Assembly (NCBI RefSeq): GCF_004193775.1
Contig: NC_041021.1
Coordinates: 22,784,632 to 22,848,631, forward strand
Length of the DNA: 64,000 nucleotides
Reading direction: 5' to 3'
Source: Glycine soja
Taxonomy: Eukaryota > Streptophyta > Magnoliopsida > Fabales > Fabaceae
In this document: positions 42,001-53,019 of the stretch, one piece after another
Numbering within the stretch: the stretch's first letter is position 1
Layout: every line of letters starts with the position of its first letter
Notes under the pieces: generated by a model
Database searches by the model: none
What the model saw: the letters and a program-made list of their open reading frames with translations, nothing else
Told to the model about the DNA's origin: nothing
Made by a program: the position numbers and the translations under genes

Positions 42001-43657
42001 TATGCGTCAAGCTAATGACGTTAAATGAGCGCTTACTGGGAGGCAACCCAACCCTTTTTAATTTTGTTTTTTTCTTGCATTTAGTCTAGTTTGATTGCTT
42101 GTGATTGTGTGATATTCAACATGTTTGGTATTGAAGAAAGGGGATTCATGAGCTTTTGTGAAGAAGTGGACAGAAAAAGAACTTAGAAAAATTTTCAGTT
42201 GTTCACTTGCTAAGCGCAACACTCGTGCTAAGCACCAAGTCTTCATGCGCTAAGCGCTTGGACCCCTGACTAGTGGTTGGATGGTCATGCTAAGCATGCT
42301 TTGCCGCGCTCATCCCAAATACCTCTCTGGATTTTAATTCTTTCGAATTGGGCTTAGCGAGGTGATGCGTTAAGCGCAATTTCTTCTCTGTTTTGAAAAT
42401 CTTTGGAATAGCGCTAAGCGCCAGAGAAGCGCTAAGCGCGGGCCATCACTGCATTTAGAAGCATGTTTATGTGCTAAGCGCCACCTTTGGCGGCTAAGCA
42501 CAAGTTGCAAGACCAACCAAGTATCCGCTAAGCGCGACCTTGCGCGCTAAGCCCAAAAGCTTCTCTGGAATTTTAAAATTTTGAATTGGGCTTAGAGATC
42601 AGACGCGCTAAGCGCATGGGCTTTAAAACTCAAACGTAATATTGTCTCACTAAGAGCGGTTGTGCGCTAAGCAAGCAATAAGAAACTGCTAAAATGAAAT
42701 GGGAACTGCTTAAGCTGTTACCATTTTCACTCAAAGAGCATTTTCCCCTCATGTGTCCATTTGCCCATTTCTTGCATTTCCTATGTGTTGTGAATCAAAG
42801 CTCCTAACTTTCCCTGCATTTCCTGCTTCTTCTTGCATCTGACACCTCAATCCAAGTAAGCTTTTACTTTGTTTCAGTTTCTTTCAAAGTTTCAAACTTT
42901 AGGATAGTGGATTTAGTGATTGTTAGGTAGAATTTCTATTTAGGTTTAGTGTTATTAGGTTAGTCATAGTTAGAATAGACTTAGGGTTTTACTGTAGGAG
43001 TAATGTAGTTGTTCTGATTAGGGTTTAGTGGCCTAATAGAGGCCTTAGTCGAAAGGGGTGAGAAACCCCAGGTTTTTCTGGAAATCACAATGAACGCGCT
43101 AAGCGTCATGCTACGCTAAGCGAGTTCATCACTTCTGCTGAAGATTTTGATTCCCAAATGAACACGCTAAGCGTGGCCCTGTCGCACTAAGCGCGTTCAT
43201 CTTCTCTATTGAATATCAATGTTGAACTCACTAAGCGCGCCTGGGCGCTAAGTGAGGGATGTGTTTCAGACACTTAAAATTGTCTTTGTTTTGATCGCTC
43301 AGCGTGCCTGTCACGCTAAGCGCTATTTTGTCTCTGCTTTTCAAATTTTTTGGAATTGGGCTTAGCGAGCCTGCTCGCTAAGCCTGTGCTTTCTTTTTGA
43401 GTGGTTGCGCTAAGCGCTAATCCCTCTCTGTTTTGAAAAATTGTGGAATTGGGCTTAGCGAGCCTACTTGCTAAGCCTATTCTGCAAAAAAAAGATTTGT
43501 TGTGTTCTCGTGCTAAGGGCATGGCTATCGCGCTTAGCCCATGAGTAAATTTTCATAAGGTGCGCTAAGCGCCCAGTCTTATTTCTAGTTTTATTTTCTA
43601 CTTTTCTTTTTGAATAAATCCCGTGTAATCTTATCTTATGCTTCTATTGTTTTACAG
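42001..43657 (+). repeat. GCTAAGCGC palindrome spacer and probable ORF3 intron
   Basis: Non-coding. Dozens of CGCTAAGCG/GCGCTTAGC words, many fully palindromic (for example GCGCTAAGCGC near 42410-42440), at 42195-42680 and 43095-43570. The same words fill U3 of this element's LTRs. Between the two clusters is a TTTAAAAC stretch near 42620 and a donor-like CCAAGTAAGC with GT at 42856. The spacer ends in TTGTTTTACAG (43647-43657) directly before the ORF3 ATG. Intron and promoter are inferred. Confidence 0.6.
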
Positions 43658-45001
43658 ATGGCTTCACGAAAGAGGAAGGCAACAACTTCAATACCCCAGG
43701 CCAGATATAACAGATCTAGATTTACATCCCAAGAGGCCTGGGACCACTACACAGATAATGTAAAGTTGTATGTCACTGAGTTTGATGAATTCAGAAGGGA
43801 ATTGGAGAGGAGAAATTGGCATCAGGAGCTTACAAACTTCATAGATGGGAGCATAGATGTGGCAGTAGTGAAGGAGTTTTATGCAAATCTCTATGACCCG
43901 GAAGACAAATCGCCCAAGCAAGTAAGGGTTATGGGGCATCTAATTAAATTTGATGTTGATGCCCTCAACACCTTCTTCCATACACCGGTGATCATTGAGG
44001 AAGGGGAGAGCCTCCCAGCTTACTCCAGATTTACCAGGTTAAGGCTAGATCCGTAAGAGCTGGCAGCCCACTTATGTATCCCTGGAAGGGGATTTGAGGT
44101 GAATGCAGATGGGCTGCCTCTGAAGATTCTGAGGAAGAATTTGACTACACTAGCCCAAACATAGAGTGTACTATCTTTTTCTAACTTGGCCCCTACGTCC
44201 CACACTTCAGATATTACTTTGGACAGGGCCAGGTTAATATATGGGATTATTCAAAAGATGGACATGAACCTTGGGTACCTCATCTCGAGTCAGATTACTC
44301 TTATTGCTCAGCAAGACTCCCTGAGGCTAGGTTTTCCTGCCCTCATCACTGCCTTGTGCAAGGCCCGGGGAGTCACCTCTGACTCTTTGACTTTCGAGAA
44401 CTTGAGCCAAGCCATTAATTTGGCATATGTTAAAAAGAACTACCGGAACCTGGATGACCCTCGGTCACTTTTCGGGGAACCCAAAAATCCAAGGTTAGGA
44501 TATCTGAGGCCCTATCTACTTCAGCTCCCCCTATCTCAGCTCCTTCTACCTCTCCCCTCCCTCTAGCACTAGCAGCTCCAGTTCTTACAGGTTTGCTCAG
44601 AGCTCAGAGCATTTCTTATCTATGCTACAGAGCCTGCATCAAGGCCAGCTCTTGATCATTCAAAGCTTGCAAAATGTGGTCCACCAATGGCTAGTTATGA
44701 GCGTTGAAGAATTTATGCAGAAGGTGGCCTGGCCAGGAGTCTAGCCTTCTCCTTCAAGAGGGGTTGAGGCCTCTGCAGCTTAGGAGCCTCAGCCTGCACA
44801 GGAGGATGCTTCTAGTGACATCTCAGAGCCCTCTCCACCTGAGCCCTTCATTTTTTAGGAGGATGTTGCAGTACCCGAGCCATCTCCTCAACCTGAGCCT
44901 GAGCCTGAGCCATCTCCACCAGTGCCGGACTTGCCTATTTCTCAGGATCCACCATCTGCACCAGCACTAGACCTGAACGAGCATGCAGAGGATCATTCAT
45001 A
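43658..45001 (+). pseudogene. Athila-element ORF3, putative plant transposon protein domain
   Basis: Starts at ATG 43658, directly after a splice-acceptor-like sequence. A basic start (MASRKRKATTS) is followed by SQEAWDHYTDNV, VVKEFYANLYDPED, VRVMGHLIKFDVDALNTFFH, a TAA near 44054, LCIPGRGFEVN, KNLTTLAQT, a stop near 44162, ITLIAQQDSLRLGFPALITA and LCKARGV. After about 44500 the frame shifts into a Ser/Pro-rich segment, then EEFMQKVAWPG near 44710, and a Pro/Glu-rich tail ends in EHAEDHS and a TAG at 44999-45001. It shares domain order and the VAWPG motif with the Ogre ORF3 at 5393-6643. It occupies the place of the env-like gene of Athila elements; I see no signal peptide or membrane segment. 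Confidence 0.8.
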
Positions 45002-46390
45002 GGATGGTTGACAGGATCTTTATTTTCTTACACTTTGAAAAATTTATATTATTCTGTCTTCAGTACATTTTATGTTTATGTTTCAATTTTTAAATTTCAG
45101 TTCATAGTTATATTTTGTTTGGTAGCTTGTATAAAAGCTTGATTGAACAATGCACTTATTTTATTCAGGGGTTGATGTTTGATTTTGGAAATCAGTGTTT
45201 GTTGATTGGCTTGAATGAATCAATTGTATGATTTGAGTGGATTGGAATGCATAGATCATATGCCTTGAATGAGCATGCAATCATTAGAAGAGAAAGAACA
45301 TGAAATTAGGATTATGACTGAAAATGCTAGTCGGTTGGTCAGATTGATTGTGAAGGAATACATTAACCGTAACCCGGTGAGAGTGTGATCTTTAATTGTG
45401 AGAGAACGACTAACATTAAGTAATGATTTTTTGCATGAATCTTTGAAGTATGGAATGAATGCATGAAATTCAGGATGATGAAAACCATGTTTTGATTGAA
45501 AGTAGCCACTTAGCCAAAAAGCTTACCTTGTGTATGAATGAATTATCCTTTGCACCCAGTTGGAGCTGAAAGTATGGTTGTTTGATTGAACCTTGAGCCT
45601 GTACAATTCATCTCCTGCTACCTTGTCTTAGGTTGTAGGAGAGCATCATTCATAGAAAGAATCTTGGTTCAAGGCAAATTTGCTCCAAATTTGGGGGAGT
45701 TACGTTTCAAGTTAAATTTGTCCCAAATTTGGGGGAATCACTGGGCAAAAGATTGAAATGGTAAGAAAAGAGCAGCACACACAGTCAGTTAATAAGTATG
45801 TGTTAAAAAAACAGAAATTATAAAATAAAAATGTGTGTGCTGCTATTCAAGAAAAAGAAAGCTAAGTGCAAAAAATGGCAAGTAATAAGGTTGAAACAAA
45901 AAGAAAAAGGTTCATCTATGGATGAATGCTCTCCTAGAACTTAAGTTTTACATCCTAGAAAAACCATGATTTGTTTGCAGCCCAGCCTCATTACAAGCCT
46001 AGTAAAGTCCTTCGGATTTAGATTGTGTGTTCTTGACTATATGATATGAGATGAAGTGCAAAGGTTGAGACTTGTGTTAGTTGTTGATTGATAGATAACC
46101 TAAACACTTGTGCTTGAGTGAAACAGTGACCGTGAGGCTTTGCTTAATGACCCTTCCTTGATATCTGTCATTCTTACTAGCTTATTTCAGTTATGAGGCC
46201 TAATAAATATGTTGATATCTTTGAAAAGCTGCATGTCTTGTGAGAAGCTGTTGGTTGAAGCATTAAATGCCATTCATTTCATGTGATTGAATTCTTTGGA
46301 ACAAACTTTGTTTTTGAATAACCACTGTGATTCTGTCACTTGAGGACAAGTGAGTTGTTCTTTCTTTTCTTGAGGACAAGCAAAATTGTA
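45002..46390 (+). other. 3' untranslated region of the Athila element, with extra PPT-like copies
   Basis: No ORF. CAAATTTGGGGGAG-type tracts occur at about 45685-45700 and 45720-45735, besides the true PPT. TTGAGGACAAG occurs twice near 46341 and 46369, a motif typical of the 3' end of Athila elements. Confidence 0.7.
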
Positions 46391-46404
46391 AATTTGGGGG
46401 AGTT
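46391..46404 (+). promoter_or_regulatory. Polypurine tract, Athila element
   Basis: AATTTGGGGGAGTT directly precedes the 3' LTR at 46405. It is the standard plus-strand primer position and sequence type for this lineage. Confidence 0.88.
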
Positions 46405-47787
46405 TGTTGGTCGTCTTATACAACTAACTTTTGTATAGAAAACTTTTACAAAATGTATATAAATCCCCAATTTATAGTTTTTTTGTAGGATTGTAAATAA
46501 ATTTTTCTTTGTTTTGATCTCAGTTCATTAGAAGCCTCTTTATATGGAATTAATGTTGAATTCTCTTCAATTTCAGGCAAAAAAGGAGAAACTTTGAAGA
46601 AGTGCCAAAGTGGATGTCGCGCTAAGCAAGCTCTGTGCGCTTAGTGCATATCAGCGGCTAAGCCCAGCACAAGAGCGCTTAGTGAGTCAAGGGAATCTGG
46701 AAGGGCATTTGCTATGTAAGCTCACACTTAGCGCGATATCAGCTCGCTCAACAAGTCATCTGCTGTTTTCCAGGCTCAGCACGAGATTAGTGCCAAGCTC
46801 AAATTCACTTACATGCGCTAAGCGCGAAAATGGCGCTAAGCGCGATGTCTAGGTTTTTTTAGCCCTTTTAAAGCCTGATTTGCACAGAATTGGAGATTTT
46901 TTTTAGGGAGCAAAGCAAGGAGCCAAGTTTCCAACTTTTAGGGAGCTTTTGAGTGATTGTGAGGTGCCAAGAGGTGGAGGAGACATCCCCCCTGTGTAAG
47001 CAAACAATTTCTCTTGATTCCCTTTCTTTATTGTAAAAGGAGCTTCCTTGCCATGGAAGGCTAAAACCCTCAGTTGGGGATTTCTATTGAACAGTTGATG
47101 TAAAACCTTTTTCATATCTAATTAAGTGTGTTTTATGTGTTCATTGCTTGTATCGGTGCTTGATTGTTGCATGCTTTTGGTCTGATCACCCATTGGTGTG
47201 TGTTGTTAGGAACTTTAGCATTGGGAAATGTACTATTTCCTTAGAACTTGATAGAGCAGGGCTAGATAATTGCATTGCTAGGGATAGGGTGTAGGGTTTT
47301 AGTTTTTATTATGCTGTGATTATAATGCTGTTTAAATTAAGCCGAGTTCAACAAGAGGGATCTAAGAATGAGGTTTAGTTTAAATTAGTCTAAACTTGCG
47401 AGACATCGAGGTTTAGTACTTGAGCCTTCAGCATAGAACACAAGAACATCCTTAATTAGAGAAACATCTATAATTGCATCAACTTGTTTAGTAGGAAGAC
47501 CCAATGCTTTTAGATCACTATTTTCACACTTATTTGCTCACGTTTACTGCTTTTCCATTAGGAATATCATACTTTTACTTCAATTCACGTTTATTAATTT
47601 CTTTTTACAAAATGCTTGATTATTGAACAAAACTTCGCTAAATAAACAAGTTCCCTGTGTTCGATACTCAGATCATTCCATTTTAATTAAATACTTGACG
47701 ACCCGATGTACTTGCCGGTTAAACCACTTCCGCATAAAACGAGTAATTGCAAATTTTGGAAAAAGGAACTGTGGAAGGGGGTCAACA
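46405..47787 (+). repeat. Athila-element 3' LTR
   Basis: 1,383 bp, TGTTGGTCGTC...GGGGTCAACA, collinear with the 5' LTR minus its solo insertion. It has CGCTTAG/CTAAGCGC palindrome words at 46615-46845, then CTTTTAAAGCC near 46865. Followed by the ATGGA target duplication. Confidence 0.9.
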
Positions 47788-47792
47788 ATGGA

Positions 47793-48120
47793 CAACCACC
47801 ACAAAATAGAAGCACAAAATCATAAAAACTATGATTTGGACCTTGCAACTATGCTTAAGTGCTCATGTTCGGCATTTTTTTAAAATTATGTCCAACACAT
47901 TAATGATATTCATGGCACACTTTTTCCAGAGTTTGAACATCAAAAAATCCAAAAAAAAAGTATCGTGCACCAGTTTCATGCACAACCACCTCAAACTAGA
48001 AGCACCAAATCGAAAAAACTGAGTCGAAAAAAATATATCGTGCACCAGTTTTACTAAACATTGAACCACGAAAACATATCCAACATCTCCACTTTTGGTG
48101 CCTTATGTTTGATTCAGGAC
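47793..48120. repeat. About 192-bp tandem repeat, right part
   Basis: The rest of the interrupted unit (to about 47826), one further unit (about 47827-48016) and a partial copy ending near 48060. It continues the array of 31276-31619 once the Athila element is removed. No gene is seen. Confidence 0.7.
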
Positions 48121-48411
48121 AATGTTATATGTACACATTTTTATTCTACAAGATGATGCTGATGTTCGACAAATATTCAACATTTTTTACAACAACCCAT
48201 CATTACCATTTGTGGAGTTATTTGCCATAATCTATGACAATAATAACCCACCAAGCAACCAACATGGCTCAACCTCCAATCTTGAGGACTTATCCGATGA
48301 ATACGAGACTTGTTGGGTCAAAAACCATGATAGTGATACTGACTCCTCTTCCGGACCTGATGGAAGTAACATGTCTCCATCCCACGAAACAATATTCAAA
48401 CGGGATTGGTA
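48121..48411 (+). pseudogene. Mutator-like N-terminal region fragment
   Basis: A plus-strand open stretch reading DDADVRQIFNIFYNNPSLPF, VELFAIIYDNN and then an acidic, Ser-rich segment (LEDLSDEYETCW, DSDTDSSSGPDGS). The D-D-x-D-V...P-x-V-E-L pattern followed by an acidic linker is typical of plant MULE transposase N-termini. No MULE catalytic domain is seen nearby, so it is a fragment. Confidence 0.5.
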
Positions 48412-48589
48412 ATCTATGGATCATTCATGTCTTAGTTATTTCTGCTTTGAGGTTTTCATGTAGTGTGTTATGTCCATGTTCAATGATCACTTTATGTAAT
48501 GAAATAAATTTTTTGTTTAAATTTAAGTTAGCAATTTTTAGTTTACCCACTTCTACTATAGTAGGTGGCATGGTAACATAATTGTCGAA

Positions 48590-49200
48590 ATTCACAACAC
48601 TTTGCAATTTACACTACACTGTTTCAAAAAATTAAATGTCTCACCAGCAAAACTAACATAAAATGGACAACTCATAATCTCTTTTTTCACTCTAAAAATT
48701 ATCATGGACATCTACTGCATTAATTACAAGGGAAAAATTACTGCTCTAAATTGACAACACTCTGCAATTTGCACACGTCTCTAAAAATTAAATGTCTCAC
48801 CAGCAAAACTGACATGAAATGGACAACTCATAATCTCTTTTTTCACTCTGAAAATTATATTGGACGTCTGCTACATTAATTACAAGGGAAAAATCACAGT
48901 CCAAATTGACAACACTCTACAATTTGCACACGTTTCTACAAAATTAAATGTCTCACCAGCAAAACTAACATGAAATGGACAACTCATAATCCTTTTTTCA
49001 CTCTGAAATTATCAGGGACGTCTGCTGCATTAATTACAATGGAAAAATCACAGTCCAAATTCATAACACTCTACAATTTGCACACGTCTCTAAAAATTAA
49101 ATGTTTCACCAGCAAAACTGACATGAAATGGATAATTCAATATCTCTTTTTTCACTCTGAAAATTATAATGGACGTCTTCTACATCTGTTACCAGGGAAA
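48590..49200. repeat. About 155-bp tandem repeat, four units
   Basis: Units begin at ATTAAATGTCTCACCAGCAA near 48631, 48787, 48943 and 49096 (spacings about 156, 156 and 153) and include TGGACAACTCATAATC and CTCTTTTTTCACTCT. Non-coding. Possibly the sub-terminal repeats of a Mutator-like element; that is a guess from context. Confidence 0.8.
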
Positions 49201-49378
49201 AAGAAACATTGGATTCTAGAGAAGCCTTTAGCAAGAACACAACTCTATCCTTATGAAATTCCAATACACATCAACATGGTAAAATGCTCATACAACTATA
49301 AATAACACAAAACACCCTTAATACAAACACATAATTTCACACAACATACCTTCATAAATGAAATTCAATCTTATAACT

Positions 49379-49757
49379 ATGTCATTTTTGGGAGAAACAA
49401 GCAGGAAGACCATTGCTAACTCGAGATTAGCCTTCATTTTTCCAAATAGATCAATCACTCACAACCAAACTGGTGTTTATTTTCAAAGTCCCACTCCAAC
49501 ACCAATGTGAGTTCCTAATAATTGTTCTTTTAATACACTCAAGCGTAGAATGCACAACACCCTTCGGCTAACCATTCATAGATGCAAGTCGACAATATTT
49601 TTTTCAATCTCTACAATTAAAAAATGATGATGATGTTTGCACAATGTTAATTTGCAATGAGCAATACTCATGTGTTGGCCCTATAGAATTATTATTTACC
49701 ATCAATAGAATAGCAGATGTTATACTTAACCTGATTCAATCCACTATCACTCCTACT
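49379..49757 (+). pseudogene. Mutator-like transposase N-terminal fragment
   Basis: From ATG 49379 (MSFLGETSRKT) through QTGVYFQSPTPTPM, an in-frame stop, VPNNCSFNTLKRRMHNTLRL, a frame change near 49595, and then LKNDDDVCTMLICNEQYSCV, GPIELLFTINR and VILNLIQSTITP. This is the pattern of the N-terminal region of soybean-type MULE transposases. It is cut at 49757 by the copia-type LTR. No catalytic DDE or zinc finger part is in the window. Confidence 0.6.
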
Positions 49758-51366
49758 TGTTGGATTAAGTGGCCTCGGAATAATTAAGAAGGAGGGGTTG
49801 AATTAATTATTAATGTGTCTTGACTAATTAAAAAATTTGTCCTTCTTAATGTTACTAGATTTTACTAGGCTTTTACTACTAAGTTAAGAAAGTAAAGAAC
49901 AGAAACAATAACTTAACCAAAAGTAAAAGCGGCAATTAAACGTACACAGTGGAAATTAAAGAGTGTAGGGAAAAAGAAGACAAACACAAGATTTATACTG
50001 GTTCGACAACAACCAGTGCCTACATCCAGTCCCCAAGCAACCAACGGTTCTTGAGATTTCTTTCAACCTTGTAAAATCCTTTACAAGCCAAAGATCCACA
50101 AGGGATGTACCCTCCCTTGTTCTCTTTGAACAACCAAGTAGATGTATCCTCCACTTGAACTGATCCACAAGAGATGTACCCTCTCTTGTTCTCAGTATAA
50201 CAACCCAAGTAGATGTACCCTCTACTTGTACCACAAAGGATGTACCCTCCAATGTATTAAGACAAAGAATTCTCAGGCGGTTAGTCCCTTGAATCTTTGT
50301 AAGGGGGATACAAAAGATATCTCATGCAGTTAGTCCTTTGAAATCTTTCGTATAAAGGGAAATGGAAAAAGATATCTCAGGCAGTTAGTCCTTTGAAATC
50401 TTTTGTAAGAAACAAAAGATATCTCAGGCGGTTATTCCTTTGAAATATTTTGTCAGGAGGGAGAAGGAAAGAAGAAGAAGAATAGCACAAGTTTTTGGTC
50501 AATGAAATTTTCTTGAAAGAGAAAATATTGAACAAAAACTTTTAGAAAGATGAAGAGAAATGAATAAAAGAAATTTGTTATGCATGAAAAGGAATTAGTC
50601 TCATAAATTCGTGCCATGGTCACATATTTATAATCATTTGATGACTCAAGTTAAAGTTTGTGACTCTTGGAAATTTCTTTAAAACTAGTCACTTTTTAAA
50701 AGTTGTGACTCTTTTGAAAACTAGTCACTTTAAAAGTTGTGACTCTTTTGAAAACTAGTCACTTAAAGGTTGTGACTTTTGAAAAACTCTTCAGAAACAA
50801 GTCAATTTAAAAATTGTGACTTTTAGTAATTTATTTTTTGAAATCAGTCACTGGTAATCGATTATCATCATAGTGTAATCGATTACACATCAACAGATGT
50901 GACTCTTCATGTTTAAATTTGGAAATCAAAACGTTTAGAAACACTGGTAATCGATTACAAGTATTGTGTAATCGATTACACAAGTTTGAAATGATTTGAA
51001 AAAGTTTTATCACAAGTTGTGACTCTTGAAATTTGAAATCTAACGTTTTAAAACATTGGTAATCGATTACATGATTATGGTAATCGATTACAGCTTTGTA
51101 AATTAGTTTTGAAAAGAATGCTGGCTACTGGTAATCGATTACTGCCTTCTAGTAATTGATTACCAGAGAGTAAAACTCTTTGGTAAAAGATTTTTCTTTT
51201 TGAAAAATTCTTGTGCTATTCAATGTTTTGAAAAACTCTTTTAATACTTATCTTGATTGAGTCTTCTCTTGATTCGTGAATCTCGAGTCTTGATTCTTTA
51301 CTTGAATCTTGAATCTTGATCTTGATTATTCTTGAATCTTGAATCTTGATCTTCATTCTTGAAACT
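49758..51366 (-). repeat. Copia-type LTR, minus orientation, truncated at its U3 end
   Basis: Starts TGTTGGATTAAG and is collinear with 53020-54591. Minus-strand TATA (TTATAAATATG) lies near 50625-50636, with GTAATCGATTAC palindromes at 50850-51170. Hairpin arrays of the leader are at 50092-50450. It does not reach the expected TTCTACA end but passes into the inverted copy at 51401. It therefore looks like a broken LTR joined to another. Confidence 0.75.
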
Positions 51367-52340
51367 TGTTTGACTCTTGATTCTTTGGCATCATCAAAGG
51401 GGTTTCAAGAATCAAGATCAAGATTCAAGAATAATCAAGATCAAGATTCAAGTAAAGAATCAAGACTCAAGATTCATGAATCAAGAGAAGACTCAATCAA
51501 GATAAGTATTAAAAGAGTTTTTCAAAACATTGAATAGCACAAGAATTTTTCAAAAAGAAAAATCTTTTACCAGAGAGTTTTACTCTCTAGTAATCGATTA
51601 CCAGAAGGCAGTAATCAATTACTAGTAGCCATCATTCTTTTCAAAACTGATTTACAAAGTTGTAATCGGTTACTATAATCATGTAATCGATTACCAATGT
51701 TTTAAAACGTTATATTTCAAATTTCAAGAGTCACAACTTGTGATAAAACTTTTTCAAATCTTCAAACTTGTGTAATCGATTACACAATACTTGTAATCGA
51801 TTACCAGTGTTTCTAAACGTTTTGATTTTCAAATTTAAACATGAAGAGTCACATCTGTTGATGTGTAATCAATTACACTATGATGGTACTCGATTACCAA
51901 TGACTGATTTTGAAAAATAAATTACCAAAAGTCATAATTCTTAAAGTGACTTGTTTCTGAAGAGTTTTTCAAAAGTCACAACCTTTAAGTGACTAGTTTT
52001 CAAAAGAGTCACAACTTTTAAAGTGACTAGTTTTCAAAAGAGTCACAACTTTTAAAGTGACTAGTTTTCAAAAGAGTCACAACTTTTAAAGTGACTAGTT
52101 TTCAAAAGAGTCATAACTTTTAAAAAGTGACTAGTTTTAAAGAAATTGCCAAGAGTCACAAACTTTAACTTGAGTCATCAAATGATTATAAATATGTGAC
52201 CATGACACGAATTTAAGAGACTAATTCCTTTTCATGCATAACGGATTTCTTTCATTCATTTATCTTCATCTTTCATAGAGTTTTTGTTCAATACTTTCTC
52301 TTCCAAGAAAAGTTCATTGTTCAAAAACTTGTGCTACTCC
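50490..52340. repeat. Fold-back of two LTRs, about 0.88 kb per arm
   Basis: The left arm (50490-51366) and right arm (51401-52340) are reverse complements with few mismatches, separated by about 35 bases (51367-51400). The right arm has one extra copy of a 35-bp AGTGACTAGTTTTCAAAAG repeat (51985-52130). If transcribed through, it would form a very long hairpin RNA. Confidence 0.85.
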
Positions 52341-52343
52341 TCA

Positions 52344-52721
52344 ATGCAAGAAGAAGAAGAAGAAGAAGAAGAAGAATATGATGATGAAGAGGAATTCTCA
52401 CTCTTTGTGAAGAAGTTTCATAAATTCCTCAAAAATAGAAGAATGGAGAGAAGCCATAACTTCAACAATGGGAAGAGATCTCAAGAAGTTTCTCCAACAC
52501 TTAAATGCTATAAGTGTAATCAACCCGGTCACATAAAGGCAAACTTCCCCTCAAATGAGTCATGGCCCGAGAAGAATGAGAAGAAAAGCTATAAAGAAAG
52601 AAGATCCAAGAAGGCGTATATTTCTTGGGATGACAATGACTCATCCGATGGTTCGGAGAAGGAGATCAACCTTCTATCCAAGGACTATGAAAATGATGAG
52701 AACATCTCTCAAGAAGTTTAA
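52344..52721 (+). pseudogene. Copia-type gag fragment with zinc knuckle
   Basis: Plus-strand frame beginning with a glutamate run (GAA/AAG microsatellite, 52345-52376), then EFSLFVKKFHKFLKNRR, a zinc-knuckle region CYKCNQPGHIKANF and an acidic SDGSEKEINLL, ending with a TAA at 52719-52721. The knuckle has phenylalanine where the final cysteine should be. The gag N-terminus, protease, integrase and RT are absent. It follows the plus-oriented LTR arm directly; U5 and the PBS are missing. Confidence 0.75.
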
Positions 52722-53014
52722 GCAAGAAAAACAAAAGTCTGACTTCCATCTTTAAAGATCTAAGCACTTGAATCATGAAAAAGGTAACATCAAAACCATT
52801 ATCTTTTAAATTAAGTTGATTGAAATTTTTCTTTCATTTAACTTGTTTATATGATGACTAACAAAATTTTATTTGTTTGTCTTGTTTGATTGTTATAATG
52901 AGTTTGTGTTCATATGTTTAGTTGAGTTATCTTCCTTTCTCAAAATATAAAGCTTATCATTAAAATAAATCTAAATGGTTGATGATGCCATGATCTATAA
53001 TTGTTGTACGATTA
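52722..53014. other. AT-rich stretch between gag fragment and solo LTR
   Basis: No ORF. Probably internal DNA of the same broken plus-strand copia-type element; nothing identifiable. Confidence 0.4.
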
Positions 53015-53019
53015 CTTGT

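Larger units (their letters stand above)
31625..47787 (+). mobile_element. Athila-lineage Ty3 element, non-autonomous (no pol)
   Basis: A 16.2-kb plus-strand unit flanked by ATGGA (31620-31624 and 47788-47792). Order: 5' LTR 31625-34046 (with a solo LTR inside), PBS 34054-34071, gag from about 34184 (split by element V), protease to 41992, spacer with GCTAAGCGC repeats, ORF3 43658-45001, 3' untranslated region, PPT 46391-46404, 3' LTR 46405-47787. RT, RNase H and integrase are missing: the protease region runs directly into the sequence that in Athila elements follows pol (CGTCAAGCTAATGACGTTAA, then GGGAGGCAACCCAA at 42040). It could only move with enzymes from relatives. Confidence 0.9.
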
